The position numbers and the translations under genes are program-made. Source: Terriglobus albidus (lineage in GTDB: Bacteria; Acidobacteriota; Terriglobia; Terriglobales; Acidobacteriaceae). Taken from it: 64,000 bases of DNA. Each line of letters starts with the position of its first letter. Positions within the stretch are counted from its first letter, which is position 1. Location of the stretch: contig NZ_JAGTAS010000048.1 of the NCBI RefSeq assembly GCF_025685425.1, forward strand, positions 62,001 to 126,000. Reading direction: 5' to 3'. The notes under the pieces were generated by a model, which was not told where the DNA came from, made no database searches, and was given only the letters and a program-made list of their open reading frames with translations. This document shows positions 44,455 through 53,786 of the stretch, piece by piece.

Positions 44455-46041
44455 ATGGGTGGAAATCTGCACTCGCTGGAATTGGTGCTGATGCTTCTGC
44501 TGGCCTTCGTCGCGTCGATCGCGGGTGTGGCCCGGCGGTGGCAGAAGCCGTATCCCATTGTTCTGGTGATCGGCGGCCTGCTGCTTAGCTTTGTGCCGCA
44601 TCTTCCCGCCATCCCACTGAATCCGGATATCGTCTTTCTGGTCTTCCTGCCTCCGCTGCTTTACTCCGCTGCATGGCAGACCTCGTGGCGCGACTTTCGG
44701 TTCAATTTCACCAGTATCGCCATGCTTGCCGTCGGCCTGGTCGCATTTACTGTCATTGGTGTCGCCTGGGTGGCTAACCGCTGGCTTTTGAAGGAGTTTG
44801 ACTGGCGCGCCGGTGTGCTTCTGGGGGCGGTGGTCTCGCCGACCGATGCTATTGCTGCCAGTGCGATCGCCAAGCGGCTGGGGCTGCCTCGCCGCATCGT
44901 GGACGTACTTGAAGGCGAGAGCCTGCTGAATGACGCCACTGGCCTTCTGGCTCTCGAGTTCGGCCTGGACCTCATGCTGCACGGTACTGCCCCTACGGTT
45001 ACGGGAGGGGTTCTCCGGCTGCTCTGGCTGGTAGTCGGCGGTGTCGGTGTCGGCCTGCTGCTCGGCATTATCTTTACCCGGCTGGAGCACTGGATCGACG
45101 ATGGTCCGGTTGAGATCGCTCTCGGGCTCGTCGTGCCCTACGGCGCCTATCTCGCGGCGGAAGAGGTCAGAGCCTCCGGCGTTCTGGCTGTGGTGGCCTG
45201 CGGCCTTTATCTCGGCCAGCAGTCGGCGCGTATCTTTTCGCCACAGGTCCGGATGCAGGCGTATGCGGTGTGGGAGACATTGGAGTTCACCCTCAACGGC
45301 CTGGTCTTCGTTCTCATCGGGCTGCAACTGCCTACCGTCCTTGCGGGCATCAAGGGATACAGCCACATGGAGATGATCCGGAACGGCATCATCCTCTCCG
45401 TCGCCCTGATCGTCCTCCGGCTTGTCTGGGTCGCTCCCGGTTCACGCGTGGCCTACTTTATCCGCCGGCATCTGCTCCGGCAGCACGTGCCTTATCCCGC
45501 CATGAAGGCGTCGTTCGTCGTGGGCTGGACGGGGATGCGCGGTGTCGTGGCTCTGGCGGCCGCGCTCTCGCTGCCGGAGGAGATCCAGCAGAAGAACCTC
45601 ATTGTCTTTCTGACCTTCTGCGTCATCTTTGTCACGCTGGTGCTGCAAGGTCTCACCCTGCCGAAGGTCATCAGGGCTCTCGGACTCGATAACATCAGTG
45701 GCCCAGACTGCGAAGAGAACGAGGCGCGCAAACTTGTACTGGAAGAGGCGCTCGCCTATCTGCAGGAGAGCCGGGATCGGGCCGGAGAGCACGCCGGTCA
45801 TGCCTATGAGGATCTGATCCATCAATACGAGCACCGTCTGGAGGCGGTTGTCGACTGCGGCGAGCCGGAGACCACCGAAGGGCACTCCCATCGTTATCGC
45901 GAGGTCGCTCTCGCAGCCATTCACACGGAACGCAATGCACTTCTCCGTCTGCGCGACGAAGGTCGTATCAGTGACGAGGTGCAGCGCAAGATCGAGCGTG
46001 AGCTCGATCTGAGCGAAGCCCGCAGGGAGTCCCCACTATGA
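44455..46041 (+). CDS. CPA1-family Na+/H+ antiporter
   Basis: Monovalent cation/proton antiporter of 528 aa with about 12 helices followed by a cytosolic tail (about 400-528) rich in charged helices. The family core is clear: FLPPLLYSAAWQTSWRDFR, LLGAVVSPTDAIAASAIAKRLG (the unwound TD helix) and VLEGESLLNDATGLLALEFGL (with the ND ion-binding pair). The late arginine helix is GWTGMRGVVALAAALSLP. It should control cytoplasmic pH or Na+. I prefer the ATG at 44455 since the upstream ATGs (44389, 44422) are inside repeat A4. The stop overlaps the start of the next GNAT gene (ATGA). Confidence 0.9.
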   Translation: MGGNLHSLELVLMLLLAFVASIAGVARRWQKPYPIVLVIGGLLLSFVPHLPAIPLNPDIVFLVFLPPLLYSAAWQTSWRDFRFNFTSIAMLAVGLVAFTVIGVAWVANRWLLKEFDWRAGVLLGAVVSPTDAIAASAIAKRLGLPRRIVDVLEGESLLNDATGLLALEFGLDLMLHGTAPTVTGGVLRLLWLVVGGVGVGLLLGIIFTRLEHWIDDGPVEIALGLVVPYGAYLAAEEVRASGVLAVVACGLYLGQQSARIFSPQVRMQAYAVWETLEFTLNGLVFVLIGLQLPTVLAGIKGYSHMEMIRNGIILSVALIVLRLVWVAPGSRVAYFIRRHLLRQHVPYPAMKASFVVGWTGMRGVVALAAALSLPEEIQQKNLIVFLTFCVIFVTLVLQGLTLPKVIRALGLDNISGPDCEENEARKLVLEEALAYLQESRDRAGEHAGHAYEDLIHQYEHRLEAVVDCGEPETTEGHSHRYREVALAAIHTERNALLRLRDEGRISDEVQRKIERELDLSEARRESPL

Positions 46042-46721
46042 GTCATCCGGACTTTACCAATCCCTTCTGGAGCGGCCTGGTGACCGCGAATGCTTCACTC
46101 GCCATCGGCGGAGATCTCGCGCGTCGTTATCCGCCGGAGGTGATCCCCTTCGGCGGCGTTGCAGATGTCCGCGATCCCGCTTGCATGGCTGCCTTCCGGG
46201 ATCTGTTGCAGCCTGGTGAAAAGGTTTATCTCACCGGTGACGATCTGGCCCCGGTGGATGGCCTGGTGGAGAGCGTGCTTCTCCCGGGCGTGCAGATGCA
46301 CTTCGCGGGCGGCTCTTCTGAGAGTGTCTTCAGCGACCAGGTGGTTCCGCTGGGCAAAGCAGAGGCGCATGAGATGGTTGCGCTCACGGATGTGGCCTTT
46401 CCCGGGTATTTCCGTCCCGCGACCTGGAAGCTGGGGCAGTACTACGGCCTCCGCGTCGAAGGAGAGTTGATTGCCATGGCTGGTGTTCGGGTCTCGCTGC
46501 CGGGCTGGCGCGAGATCAGCGCTGTATGTACGCATCCGCAACATACCGGGAAAGGATATGCCGCTACGTTGATCCGCCACGTGATGGCGGAACACCGCAA
46601 AGCCGGCGTGGAGAGCTACCTGCATGCGGCTGCCGCAAACCACCGCGCCATTGCCATCTATGACCGGCTGGGCTTCACGCATACGAGGAATATCAACTTC
46701 CGCGGCATGCAGCTTGCTTGA
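46038..46721 (+). CDS. GNAT family N-acetyltransferase (FR47-like)
   Basis: Acetyltransferase of 227 aa. The catalytic half is at the C-terminus: ISAVCTHPQHTGKGYAATLIRHVMAEHRKAG (motif A with Q/H-x-G-K-G-Y/A acetyl-CoA loop) and AAAANHRAIAIYDRLGFTHTRNINF. The N-terminal ~120 residues form a distinct domain (LQPGEKVYLTGDDL, GVQMHFAGG) as in FR47-like proteins. The substrate is unknown. Its ATG overlaps the antiporter stop by 4 bases, so the two are probably co-translated, although a functional link is not obvious. Confidence 0.87.
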   Translation: MSHPDFTNPFWSGLVTANASLAIGGDLARRYPPEVIPFGGVADVRDPACMAAFRDLLQPGEKVYLTGDDLAPVDGLVESVLLPGVQMHFAGGSSESVFSDQVVPLGKAEAHEMVALTDVAFPGYFRPATWKLGQYYGLRVEGELIAMAGVRVSLPGWREISAVCTHPQHTGKGYAATLIRHVMAEHRKAGVESYLHAAAANHRAIAIYDRLGFTHTRNINFRGMQLA

Positions 46722-46757
46722 CACCTCCGGCCCGATCACTATGCTTAGAGTTTCGCA

Positions 46758-47783
<1,026 letters not shown>

Positions 47784-47859
47784 ACCGCAATAACGAACGC
47801 AAGCCTGTCTATCGGGGTGTATCAACAAACAATTCCAAGGCAGTAGGTATTCGTTGCCC

Positions 47860-48180
47860 CATTCTTTCGTGAAGAAAGGGTGGGGTATCGCGCTTCGCGC
47901 GACCGTATTTTCCGTCGACAGGCCCTCGTAGGAATTTGGGTATTCCTTACCCATCCTAGCGTTGCGAGGATGGGGCACCCGGGCGGGGAAAATGTCAGAA
48001 AAGCAGATTTCTCCGCTACCCTTCACCCGAACCAGCAAAGCTGGTCGACGACTCCATAGCTTCGAAGTGACAAAGGATGCCATGGTTCTAAGCGCTGAAG
48101 GCGCGTTCCATATCAGCCTGGGGCAACGCCCCAGGTATTGTTCACATTGAACGATGAAGGGCTGAAGGCCCGTTCTATAA
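47860..48180 (+). repeat. Repeat cluster: D5, E3 and C3
   Basis: D5 (47946-47986: TTACCCATCCTAGCGTTGCGAGGATGGGGCACCC), E3 (47994-48077: AAAGCAGATTTCTCCGC...CAGCAAAGCTGG...CGAAGTGACAAA) and C3 (48088-48180: AGCGCTGAAGGCGCGTTCC, TGGGGCAACGCCCCA, then GGGCTGAAGGCCCGTTCTATAAC) follow each other. A smaller TCGCGC-TTC-GCGCGA hairpin lies at 47886-47900. No gene is visible. Confidence 0.8.
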
Positions 48181-48257
48181 CTCGGCAGTGACCCGAGGGA
48201 CATGGCGCACTCAGTGTATCGACTGTCTCGAATATGTCGCCTCTTCATTCATCGAAG

Positions 48258-48336
48258 TTATCGATACGCGTTAATCGTGGTTGCGTCGATTAACTGCCTG
48301 AAAGCTTGAAAGATCTTTTGGTGCGTTTATCGATAC
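48258..48336 (+). promoter_or_regulatory. AT-rich upstream region with paired TTATCGATAC sites and a dyad
   Basis: TTATCGATAC occurs exactly twice (48258-48267 and 48327-48336). Between them GTTAATCG (48270-48277) and CGATTAAC (48287-48294) form a perfect 8-base dyad with a 9-base spacer. The surrounding 48240-48550 is clearly more AT-rich than its neighbours and has no convincing gene. These may be operator sites for the downstream sensor kinase (inference). Confidence 0.45.
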
Positions 48337-48553
48337 ATGATTACCAGAGGAATAACGAAGGTAATGATTCGAAATATCGCTATGTTGCACAGGGAGTAAA
48401 CCGGATAACTTTTCGGGAATCGGCAACGCTGAATCGAATAAATCCGGTAATCTTTTGCGAAAGAAAGGGGCTATCTTTAATCAACTTTAGTCAGATTGAT
48501 CGATATTTATCTCTTTATCGGAGAAGCTGCGCCGATCCCAGAGAATTTTTGAA

Positions 48554-49981
48554 ATGCGCATGTTCTCCCGCCTCGGTCTAATACCTTCCGGCAAGGCCCT
48601 CTCCCTGCGAACGATTGGTGGGCTGACCGCGGCTCTTTTTCTTCCTTTTCTTCTCACGCGCGTCAGCCTGCATGTTGATGTTCTGAAACATGTACCGTTC
48701 GCACTGGCACTGCTCTTTGTTGGGGCGATTACTCTCTGGCAGCGATTCCATGCCGGTATTGTGGCTTCCTTATCGATGGCTTTGGGAGCATGGCGGAAGT
48801 TTCTCGAACTGGACCATGGCGAGCATCCGGTTCGCGCGGTTATTCGGGCAAGTGTAACCTTCGGCATAGGGTGTCTTTTCGCTGCCGGCTGGGAGTGGCA
48901 GAGGCGAAACCGTGATTGCCTGGCTTTTGCCTTGTCAGAACTCGGCGCGCGAAGAGAAGTGCTTACCGAAGCACAGAGAGCCTCAAAGTCCGTGGCATGG
49001 TCCTACAATCTTTCAACCAGCCGCATGACATGGGAGGAGGATGGCCTGGATGTCTTTGGAAGATCGCTCTTCGATGCGTCCACTCCTCAAACCTCATTGG
49101 AGCTCGTCTATGAGGACGATCGCGATCGCGTGTCACGTCTGTATCAGGAGGCGCTTCAAAAAAACGCACCCTTTGAGATCGAGTTCCGGTGTCTATGGCC
49201 GAATGGAGAGATGCACTGGCTTGAGGCGCGTGGGAAGCCATCGGCCACAAGGCCGCATACCTGGATTGGCATCACAAGCAACGTTGACACCAGGAAGCGA
49301 TCGGAGCAGGCGCTGATTCGATCGGAAAAGCTGGCAGCGATTGGACGCCTGTCTTCCACCATTGCGCACGAGCTCAATAATCCATTGGCTGCGCTGACCA
49401 ACCTGATCTACCTCGCCCTGGCTGATCCGAAGCTGTCGGATGAGTCGCGCGAGTATCTTGCAGTCGCGCACACACAGATCAGGCGCTTGAGCACCGTGGC
49501 GAGACATCTCCCGACCCAGCGGGCATTCCCTCAGGGAGGCCCGGCCGATCTCCACGAGATAGCGAAGGAGGCCGTCGATCTATTTGCAGCGCGGTGTGCA
49601 TCCAAGGGGTGCCGGATAAGAACCGTCGAGAAGAGCCCGGTGAGAACCAGCGCTCCTAAGGAAGACGTTATGCAGATCCTGATCAACCTTCTGAACAACT
49701 CCTGCGATGCCGTAATCGAAGGGATAGGAGAGATCGTGGTTGAGGTTTCTTCTCAGGGAGAGGTCGCCTGTATTCGCATCCTGGACAATGGACCGGGTAT
49801 TCCGGCCGAGGTGCTCAAGCACCTCTTCGAACCCTTTTTCACCACGAAAACTGATATCGGCACAGGTGTCGGTCTTTGGATGGCCAGAGAGCTTGCAGTC
49901 CGGTGTGGTGGACGCCTCGTCCTTGGCGACTATGCCGCGTCATTTGCGACCGTCTTTCACCTGGAACTTCCACTGTCCTAG
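48554..49981 (+). CDS. Membrane sensor histidine kinase with PAS domain
   Basis: Protein of 475 aa with an N-terminal membrane region (two to three helices, about 20-120). A PAS fold follows (about 150-255, SVAWSYNLSTSRMTWEEDGLDVFG...EIEFRCLWPNGEMHWLEARG). The kinase core has His272 in IAHELNNPLAALTN as phospho-site, an N-box NLLNNSCDAV, and an ATP lid with [15 protein letters not shown] and GTGVGLW. It lacks its own receiver. The stop codon TAG lies at the boundary of repeat A5. It converges on a receiver protein gene, whose own kinase belongs to the same subfamily. Confidence 0.92.
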   Translation: MRMFSRLGLIPSGKALSLRTIGGLTAALFLPFLLTRVSLHVDVLKHVPFALALLFVGAITLWQRFHAGIVASLSMALGAWRKFLELDHGEHPVRAVIRASVTFGIGCLFAAGWEWQRRNRDCLAFALSELGARREVLTEAQRASKSVAWSYNLSTSRMTWEEDGLDVFGRSLFDASTPQTSLELVYEDDRDRVSRLYQEALQKNAPFEIEFRCLWPNGEMHWLEARGKPSATRPHTWIGITSNVDTRKRSEQALIRSEKLAAIGRLSSTIAHELNNPLAALTNLIYLALADPKLSDESREYLAVAHTQIRRLSTVARHLPTQRAFPQGGPADLHEIAKEAVDLFAARCASKGCRIRTVEKSPVRTSAPKEDVMQILINLLNNSCDAVIEGIGEIVVEVSSQGEVACIRILDNGPGIPAEVLKHLFEPFFTTKTDIGTGVGLWMARELAVRCGGRLVLGDYAASFATVFHLELPLS

Positions 49982-50070
49982 AGGATTTTCCCTGTTGCTG
50001 GGTTTCCTGGAAGGGGCATGCGGCGGCCATATGCGGATGCTCTGGACTACACCCACAGGGAAAATGCTCT
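49980..50070 (+). repeat. Family A element, copy A5 (91 bp, deleted centre)
   Basis: Ends AGAGGATTTTCCCTGT (49980-49995) and ACAGGGAAAATGCTCT (50055-50070). The internal GTTTTC...GAAAAC hairpin is missing. The element lies exactly between two convergent genes, and both their TAG stop codons (49979-49981 plus strand, 50069-50071 minus strand) overlap its ends. Confidence 0.9.
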
Positions 50071-50575
50071 ATTTCTTGGGTGCCAGCTCTTTCAGCCTTT
50101 CGATGAGCGCCAACGGATGCACCGGTTTAGCCAGCAATGGATACTCGTATCCGTTATCACGAGCGTGATCGAGGAGTTCCGTGATTCCCGCTTGCCCGGA
50201 AAAAAGCACAATAGTCGTGGCGGGAAGCATCTTGGAGATAACGAGCGCCAGCTCGATGCCATTCATCTCAGGCATCTTGACATCGGTAAGGAGGCAGTCA
50301 GGTTGAAAGGAACGAGCCGTCTCTACAGCTTGCCAGCCGCCGTATACCGCTCTTGCCTCGAAGCCGGCCCCACGAAGAATTGCCGCGGTCGTATCCGCCA
50401 GAAGTTTCTCGTCATCGACTACCAGAACCCGAAATTTTGCGGGCGAAGATCCATCTTGATTCGATTCCGGTAGGCTAAAACCCGATACAGAAGGTTCTGT
50501 GCCGTCGGTCAGGCGGACGGCCGGCTCCACATACGGCGCCATGGCATATCGGTTAGCTATCACGTTGAGCACCAT
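50069..50575 (-). CDS. Single-domain response regulator (receiver only)
   Basis: CheY-like receiver without an output domain. The core FRVLVVDDEKLLADTTAAILRGAGFEARAVYGGWQAV has the acidic pair, DCLLTDVKMPEMNG holds the phospho-acceptor Asp, VLFSGQAG the conserved Ser, and LLAKPVHPLALIERL the Lys. About 45 unstructured residues precede it. The start is unclear: ATG at 50575 overlaps the kinase gene by 23 bases, while ATG at 50542 would start 10 bases after its stop. Neither has a Shine-Dalgarno. It is downstream of the tandem-PAS kinase on the same strand and likely receives its phosphate. The stop codon lies in repeat A5. Confidence 0.88.
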   Translation of the reverse strand: MVLNVIANRYAMAPYVEPAVRLTDGTEPSVSGFSLPESNQDGSSPAKFRVLVVDDEKLLADTTAAILRGAGFEARAVYGGWQAVETARSFQPDCLLTDVKMPEMNGIELALVISKMLPATTIVLFSGQAGITELLDHARDNGYEYPLLAKPVHPLALIERLKELAPKK

Positions 50576-52130
50576 CGGGTTTCGCTGTAGTCCCTTCAAA
50601 ACTGCCAAATGGCAGGTAGATTGTGACCGTTGTTCCGCTGGCCCCTGGCTCCGTACTGCTGGAGATGGAAATCTGGCCATGATGACGTTGGACAAGCTGG
50701 TTCGCTACCCATAGACCGATACCGGTTCCGAGGTTTCCCTTGGTGGTAAAGAACGGTTCAAAGACTTTGTCGAGATGTTCGCGGGGAATGCCGCCGCCTG
50801 TGTCCCGGACTGTGACTTGAATTCCATCACGATCCACCTTCCTGGTCGATGCAACGGTAATCGACATGCAGCCGCCGAGGCGCATTGCGTCCATTGCATT
50901 AGAAATAATATTCGACAACACCTGAATGATCTCTCCGGGCCGGACCTTGATCTTTCGCAGATCGTTAAAGGTTGTGTCCAGCACAATATTGTGCGCATGG
51001 AGCCGGGGCCTGTACACCGACAGGACGTTCTGGACCAGATCGTGGAGGTGGACCTCACAGGGCGATGCATTATCGCGATAATAGCCGAGTGTCTGCCTGG
51101 CAATGTGGGAGACGCGTTCAAGCTCGCTCTCAGCCGTGCCGAGATATTCCTGGATCTCCTCTCTGGAAGCACTGCTCTGGCGGGCGAGGAAGATAAGGTT
51201 TAACACTGACGCAAGCGGGTTATTGATCTCGTGGGCGATGGCTGCCGCCATGCGGCCCGTAGCCGCAAGTTTTTCCGCCTGGACCAACAAAGATTCCATC
51301 TTCTTGCGTTCCGAGATATCGCGGGCAATCTTGGAGACTCCAATCACTTCACCTGCATCATTGCGGATGGGAGAGATGGTGATGGAGACCTGGAGCAGAT
51401 CGCCGTTCTTGCTGACACGGGTGGTCTCGTAATGCTCTATCTTCTCCCCGGCGCGCAACTTCTCTAGAATCTCCCCTTCCTCGTACTGAAGCTCTTCCGG
51501 AATCAAACGCAGGATTGGCTGCCCGATCATTTCTTCTTCCTGATAGCCGAAAAGGCGCACCGCTCCTTTATTCCAGCTTGTGACAATCCCGCTGAGGTTC
51601 TTGCTGATGATGGCATCGTCAGCCGAATCGACGATCGCAGCCAGACGGGAACGGTTCTCTTCGGCGCGCCGGCGTTCCGAGATATCCCGGGCGATCTTGG
51701 AGGCGCCGATGATGGCTCCGGAATCGTCCTTAACGGGCGAGATCGTGACCGAGATGGGGAACCGTTCTCCATTCTTCCTGACCCGCGTGGTTTCGAAATG
51801 CCGGATGCGCTCTCCAGCGCGGAGTTTGGCCAGAATCGCGTCTTCTTCATATTGCAATTCTTCGGGGATAAGCCGCCGGATGGACTGCCCCACCATCTCT
51901 TCAGCTTTGTAGCCAAAGATGTTGTGTGCTCCTTCGTTCCAGCTTGTGACGACTCCCTCCAGATCTTTGGTGATGATTGCGTCCTCCGAGGATTCAACGA
52001 TGGCAGCAAGGAAATTCTTCCCTGTTTCGGTAAATACACTTTCTTTTCCGAAGAGTTCCGCAGACAATGCTGTCTTCTTCAAGGGGGGCTCCGGCAGATG
52101 AATAGTGGCGCTTGGAGCAAACAACTCCAA
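50553..52130 (-). CDS. Soluble histidine kinase with two near-identical PAS domains
   Basis: Sensor kinase of 525 aa without membrane helices. PAS1 (about 38-155) and PAS2 (about 161-278) align end to end with an offset of 123 residues and are about two thirds identical by eye; both contain [10 protein letters not shown] and [10 protein letters not shown]. The kinase core follows: His300 in [15 protein letters not shown]-box [10 protein letters not shown], then [15 protein letters not shown] and GTGIGLW. It probably senses a cytoplasmic cue and phosphorylates the receiver encoded downstream. The start is TTG at 52130; no ATG is available near the N-terminus. Confidence 0.9.
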   Translation of the reverse strand: MELFAPSATIHLPEPPLKKTALSAELFGKESVFTETGKNFLAAIVESSEDAIITKDLEGVVTSWNEGAHNIFGYKAEEMVGQSIRRLIPEELQYEEDAILAKLRAGERIRHFETTRVRKNGERFPISVTISPVKDDSGAIIGASKIARDISERRRAEENRSRLAAIVDSADDAIISKNLSGIVTSWNKGAVRLFGYQEEEMIGQPILRLIPEELQYEEGEILEKLRAGEKIEHYETTRVSKNGDLLQVSITISPIRNDAGEVIGVSKIARDISERKKMESLLVQAEKLAATGRMAAAIAHEINNPLASVLNLIFLARQSSASREEIQEYLGTAESELERVSHIARQTLGYYRDNASPCEVHLHDLVQNVLSVYRPRLHAHNIVLDTTFNDLRKIKVRPGEIIQVLSNIISNAMDAMRLGGCMSITVASTRKVDRDGIQVTVRDTGGGIPREHLDKVFEPFFTTKGNLGTGIGLWVANQLVQRHHGQISISSSTEPGASGTTVTIYLPFGSFEGTTAKPDGAQRDS

Positions 52131-52203
52131 CAGGCTTTGGATGCTTTTTCAAGGGCGGACAGTTGTTACCTTCAAGCAACAATATCGTGCAGCGATGAAG
52201 GAT

Positions 52204-52317
52204 GGAGCATTTTCCCTGTAGGTGAGTCCAGAGCATCCGCATCTATGGTGTTTTACGGCAATGAAAATGCCGCTGCACTTCTCCTTCGGGATACCCAGCA
52301 ACTGGGAAACTGCTCTG
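52204..52317 (-). repeat. Family A element, copy A6
   Basis: Opposite orientation to A2. Ends GGAGCATTTTCCCTGT and a diverged right end AACTGGGAAACTGCTCT. The internal blocks CCGCATCTATGG, GCCGCTGCAC and TTCGGGATACCCAG are kept. It lies upstream of the tandem-PAS kinase, within the gap to the rseP terminator. Confidence 0.88.
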
Positions 52318-52368
52318 GGCGATGAAGTGGGCATGCTCAACCGTTGTTGAGCCGATTGTCTTAAAAGC

Positions 52369-52396
52369 AAAAGCCCGGCGCTTCCGCCGGGCTTTT
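52369..52396 (-). terminator. Rho-independent terminator after rseP
   Basis: Perfect 12-bp stem (52369-52380 with 52385-52396), CTTC loop. On the minus strand it is followed by TTTTGCTTTT. It also carries a T-run on the plus strand, so it could work in both directions. Confidence 0.88.
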
Positions 52397-52414
52397 TTCC
52401 ACGCCTAAAGGTCA

Positions 52415-53767
52415 CTACGGTTTCAGCTTCGCGAACCATCCCAGCTTCGAGATGTCGTTGAAGATCACCATCGCCGCGAAGAGCAGCAGGCAAACGAAAG
52501 CGACCTGGTAAACCCGCTCCTTGAGCTGCTGATTCAGATCGCGGCGGATGACTGATTCCACGATCAGCATCAGGATCATGCCGCCATCCAGAATCGGAAT
52601 CGGCAGCAGGTTAAAGATGCCAAGGTTGATCGAGATCATCGCCATCAGACGGAAGACCGTCCATACTGAGTCGCGTGCGGCAGCGCCGATCTGCTGGCCG
52701 ATGCCAATCGGGCCGGAGAGGCTCTTGACCGAGACCTGGTGCGTGAACATCCGCTTCAGCACCTCGACGATCATGGTTGAGTCTTTCCAGTTCTCCTGGG
52801 CCGACTGCGCGACAGCCTCGCCCCAGGGCAACTGCGAGATCCGGAGCGGCATCTGTGCCGGGCGGAAGCCAAGACGATACTTCTTGATGCCGTTGCCGAT
52901 GTCGCCGATCTCCGGCGTGACGGTTGTCGTTAGCGTCTTGCCGTTGCGGAGCACCTGCAGCGTTGAAGTCTTTCCGGCCTGGTCGTTGAGATATGCCAGC
53001 AGTGCGGGGACAGAACGAAGCTGCAGACCGTCGATCGCGAGAATCTTGTCGCCCGGCTGCAGACCGGCACGCTGCGCCGGAGTTCCTCCATCCACCTCAT
53101 TGACGCCGATCGGTGCATCCTGCATCGTCGGCACCATGCCCAGGCTCTGCATCGCTTCGGCATTGAATTCAGTGGTCTTGCCAACGTTGACGTTGAAGCG
53201 GGTATCAACGCGCTGACCGTCGTGCAGGTAGCTCATCGCCACGGTCTGATTCATGTTCAGCGCGGCCCGGCGCAGCACGCCTTCCCAGTCCGGATTCTCA
53301 GTGTTGTCGAAGTGAACAATCGTGTCGCCACTTCGTAGACCCGCGGCGTCTGCCGGAGAGCCCTTTACAACGTAGTTCACGCGGGCCGGTCCGGAGATGT
53401 ACTCATCCACCTCGTTGTGGAAGTGGAACACCAGAACCATGATGGCGAAAGCCAGGATGAAGTTCGCAACCGGTCCTGCGAGCGCAATGATCACGCGCTG
53501 CCAGCGCGGATGCGCATTGAACTCACCGGGATCGCCAGATGGTTCTTCGCCCGGATTATCACCTGCCATCTTCACATAGCCACCGAAGGGCAACAAAGAG
53601 AGCCGGTAATCCGTATCTCCACGGCGGAAGCCGATGAGACGGCGGCCAAAACCGATGGAGAAGGTCTCAACGCGAACGCCGCACCACTTCGCGGCAAGAA
53701 AGTGGCCCAGCTCATGCACGAGCACCATAATGCCCAGCACGATGGCGAGATAAATAATGGTTGTCAT
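52415..53767 (-). CDS. rseP: Site-2 zinc protease RseP
   Basis: Intramembrane metalloprotease of 450 aa that cuts membrane-bound anti-sigma factors and clears signal-peptide remnants. The first helix holds HELGH (His18, Glu19, His22). A late helix holds the third ligand, Asp394 in NLLPIPILDGG. Two PDZ domains lie between: one around VNYVVKGSPADAAGLRSGDTIVHFDN and the second around APIGVNEVDGGTPAQRAGLQPGDKILAIDG. The length and the two PDZ domains fit RseP. It follows dxr by 19 bases in the usual uppS-cdsA-dxr-rseP order. A terminator lies just after it. Confidence 0.95.
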   Translation of the reverse strand: MTTIIYLAIVLGIMVLVHELGHFLAAKWCGVRVETFSIGFGRRLIGFRRGDTDYRLSLLPFGGYVKMAGDNPGEEPSGDPGEFNAHPRWQRVIIALAGPVANFILAFAIMVLVFHFHNEVDEYISGPARVNYVVKGSPADAAGLRSGDTIVHFDNTENPDWEGVLRRAALNMNQTVAMSYLHDGQRVDTRFNVNVGKTTEFNAEAMQSLGMVPTMQDAPIGVNEVDGGTPAQRAGLQPGDKILAIDGLQLRSVPALLAYLNDQAGKTSTLQVLRNGKTLTTTVTPEIGDIGNGIKKYRLGFRPAQMPLRISQLPWGEAVAQSAQENWKDSTMIVEVLKRMFTHQVSVKSLSGPIGIGQQIGAAARDSVWTVFRLMAMISINLGIFNLLPIPILDGGMILMLIVESVIRRDLNQQLKERVYQVAFVCLLLFAAMVIFNDISKLGWFAKLKP

Positions 53768-53786
53768 TGGGAGTGTGTCGGTGACC

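Noticed and set aside
48306-48581. 91-aa open frame upstream of the sensor kinase
   Set aside because: No ribosome site, no domain, unusual composition from AT-rich DNA, and it overlaps the kinase start.
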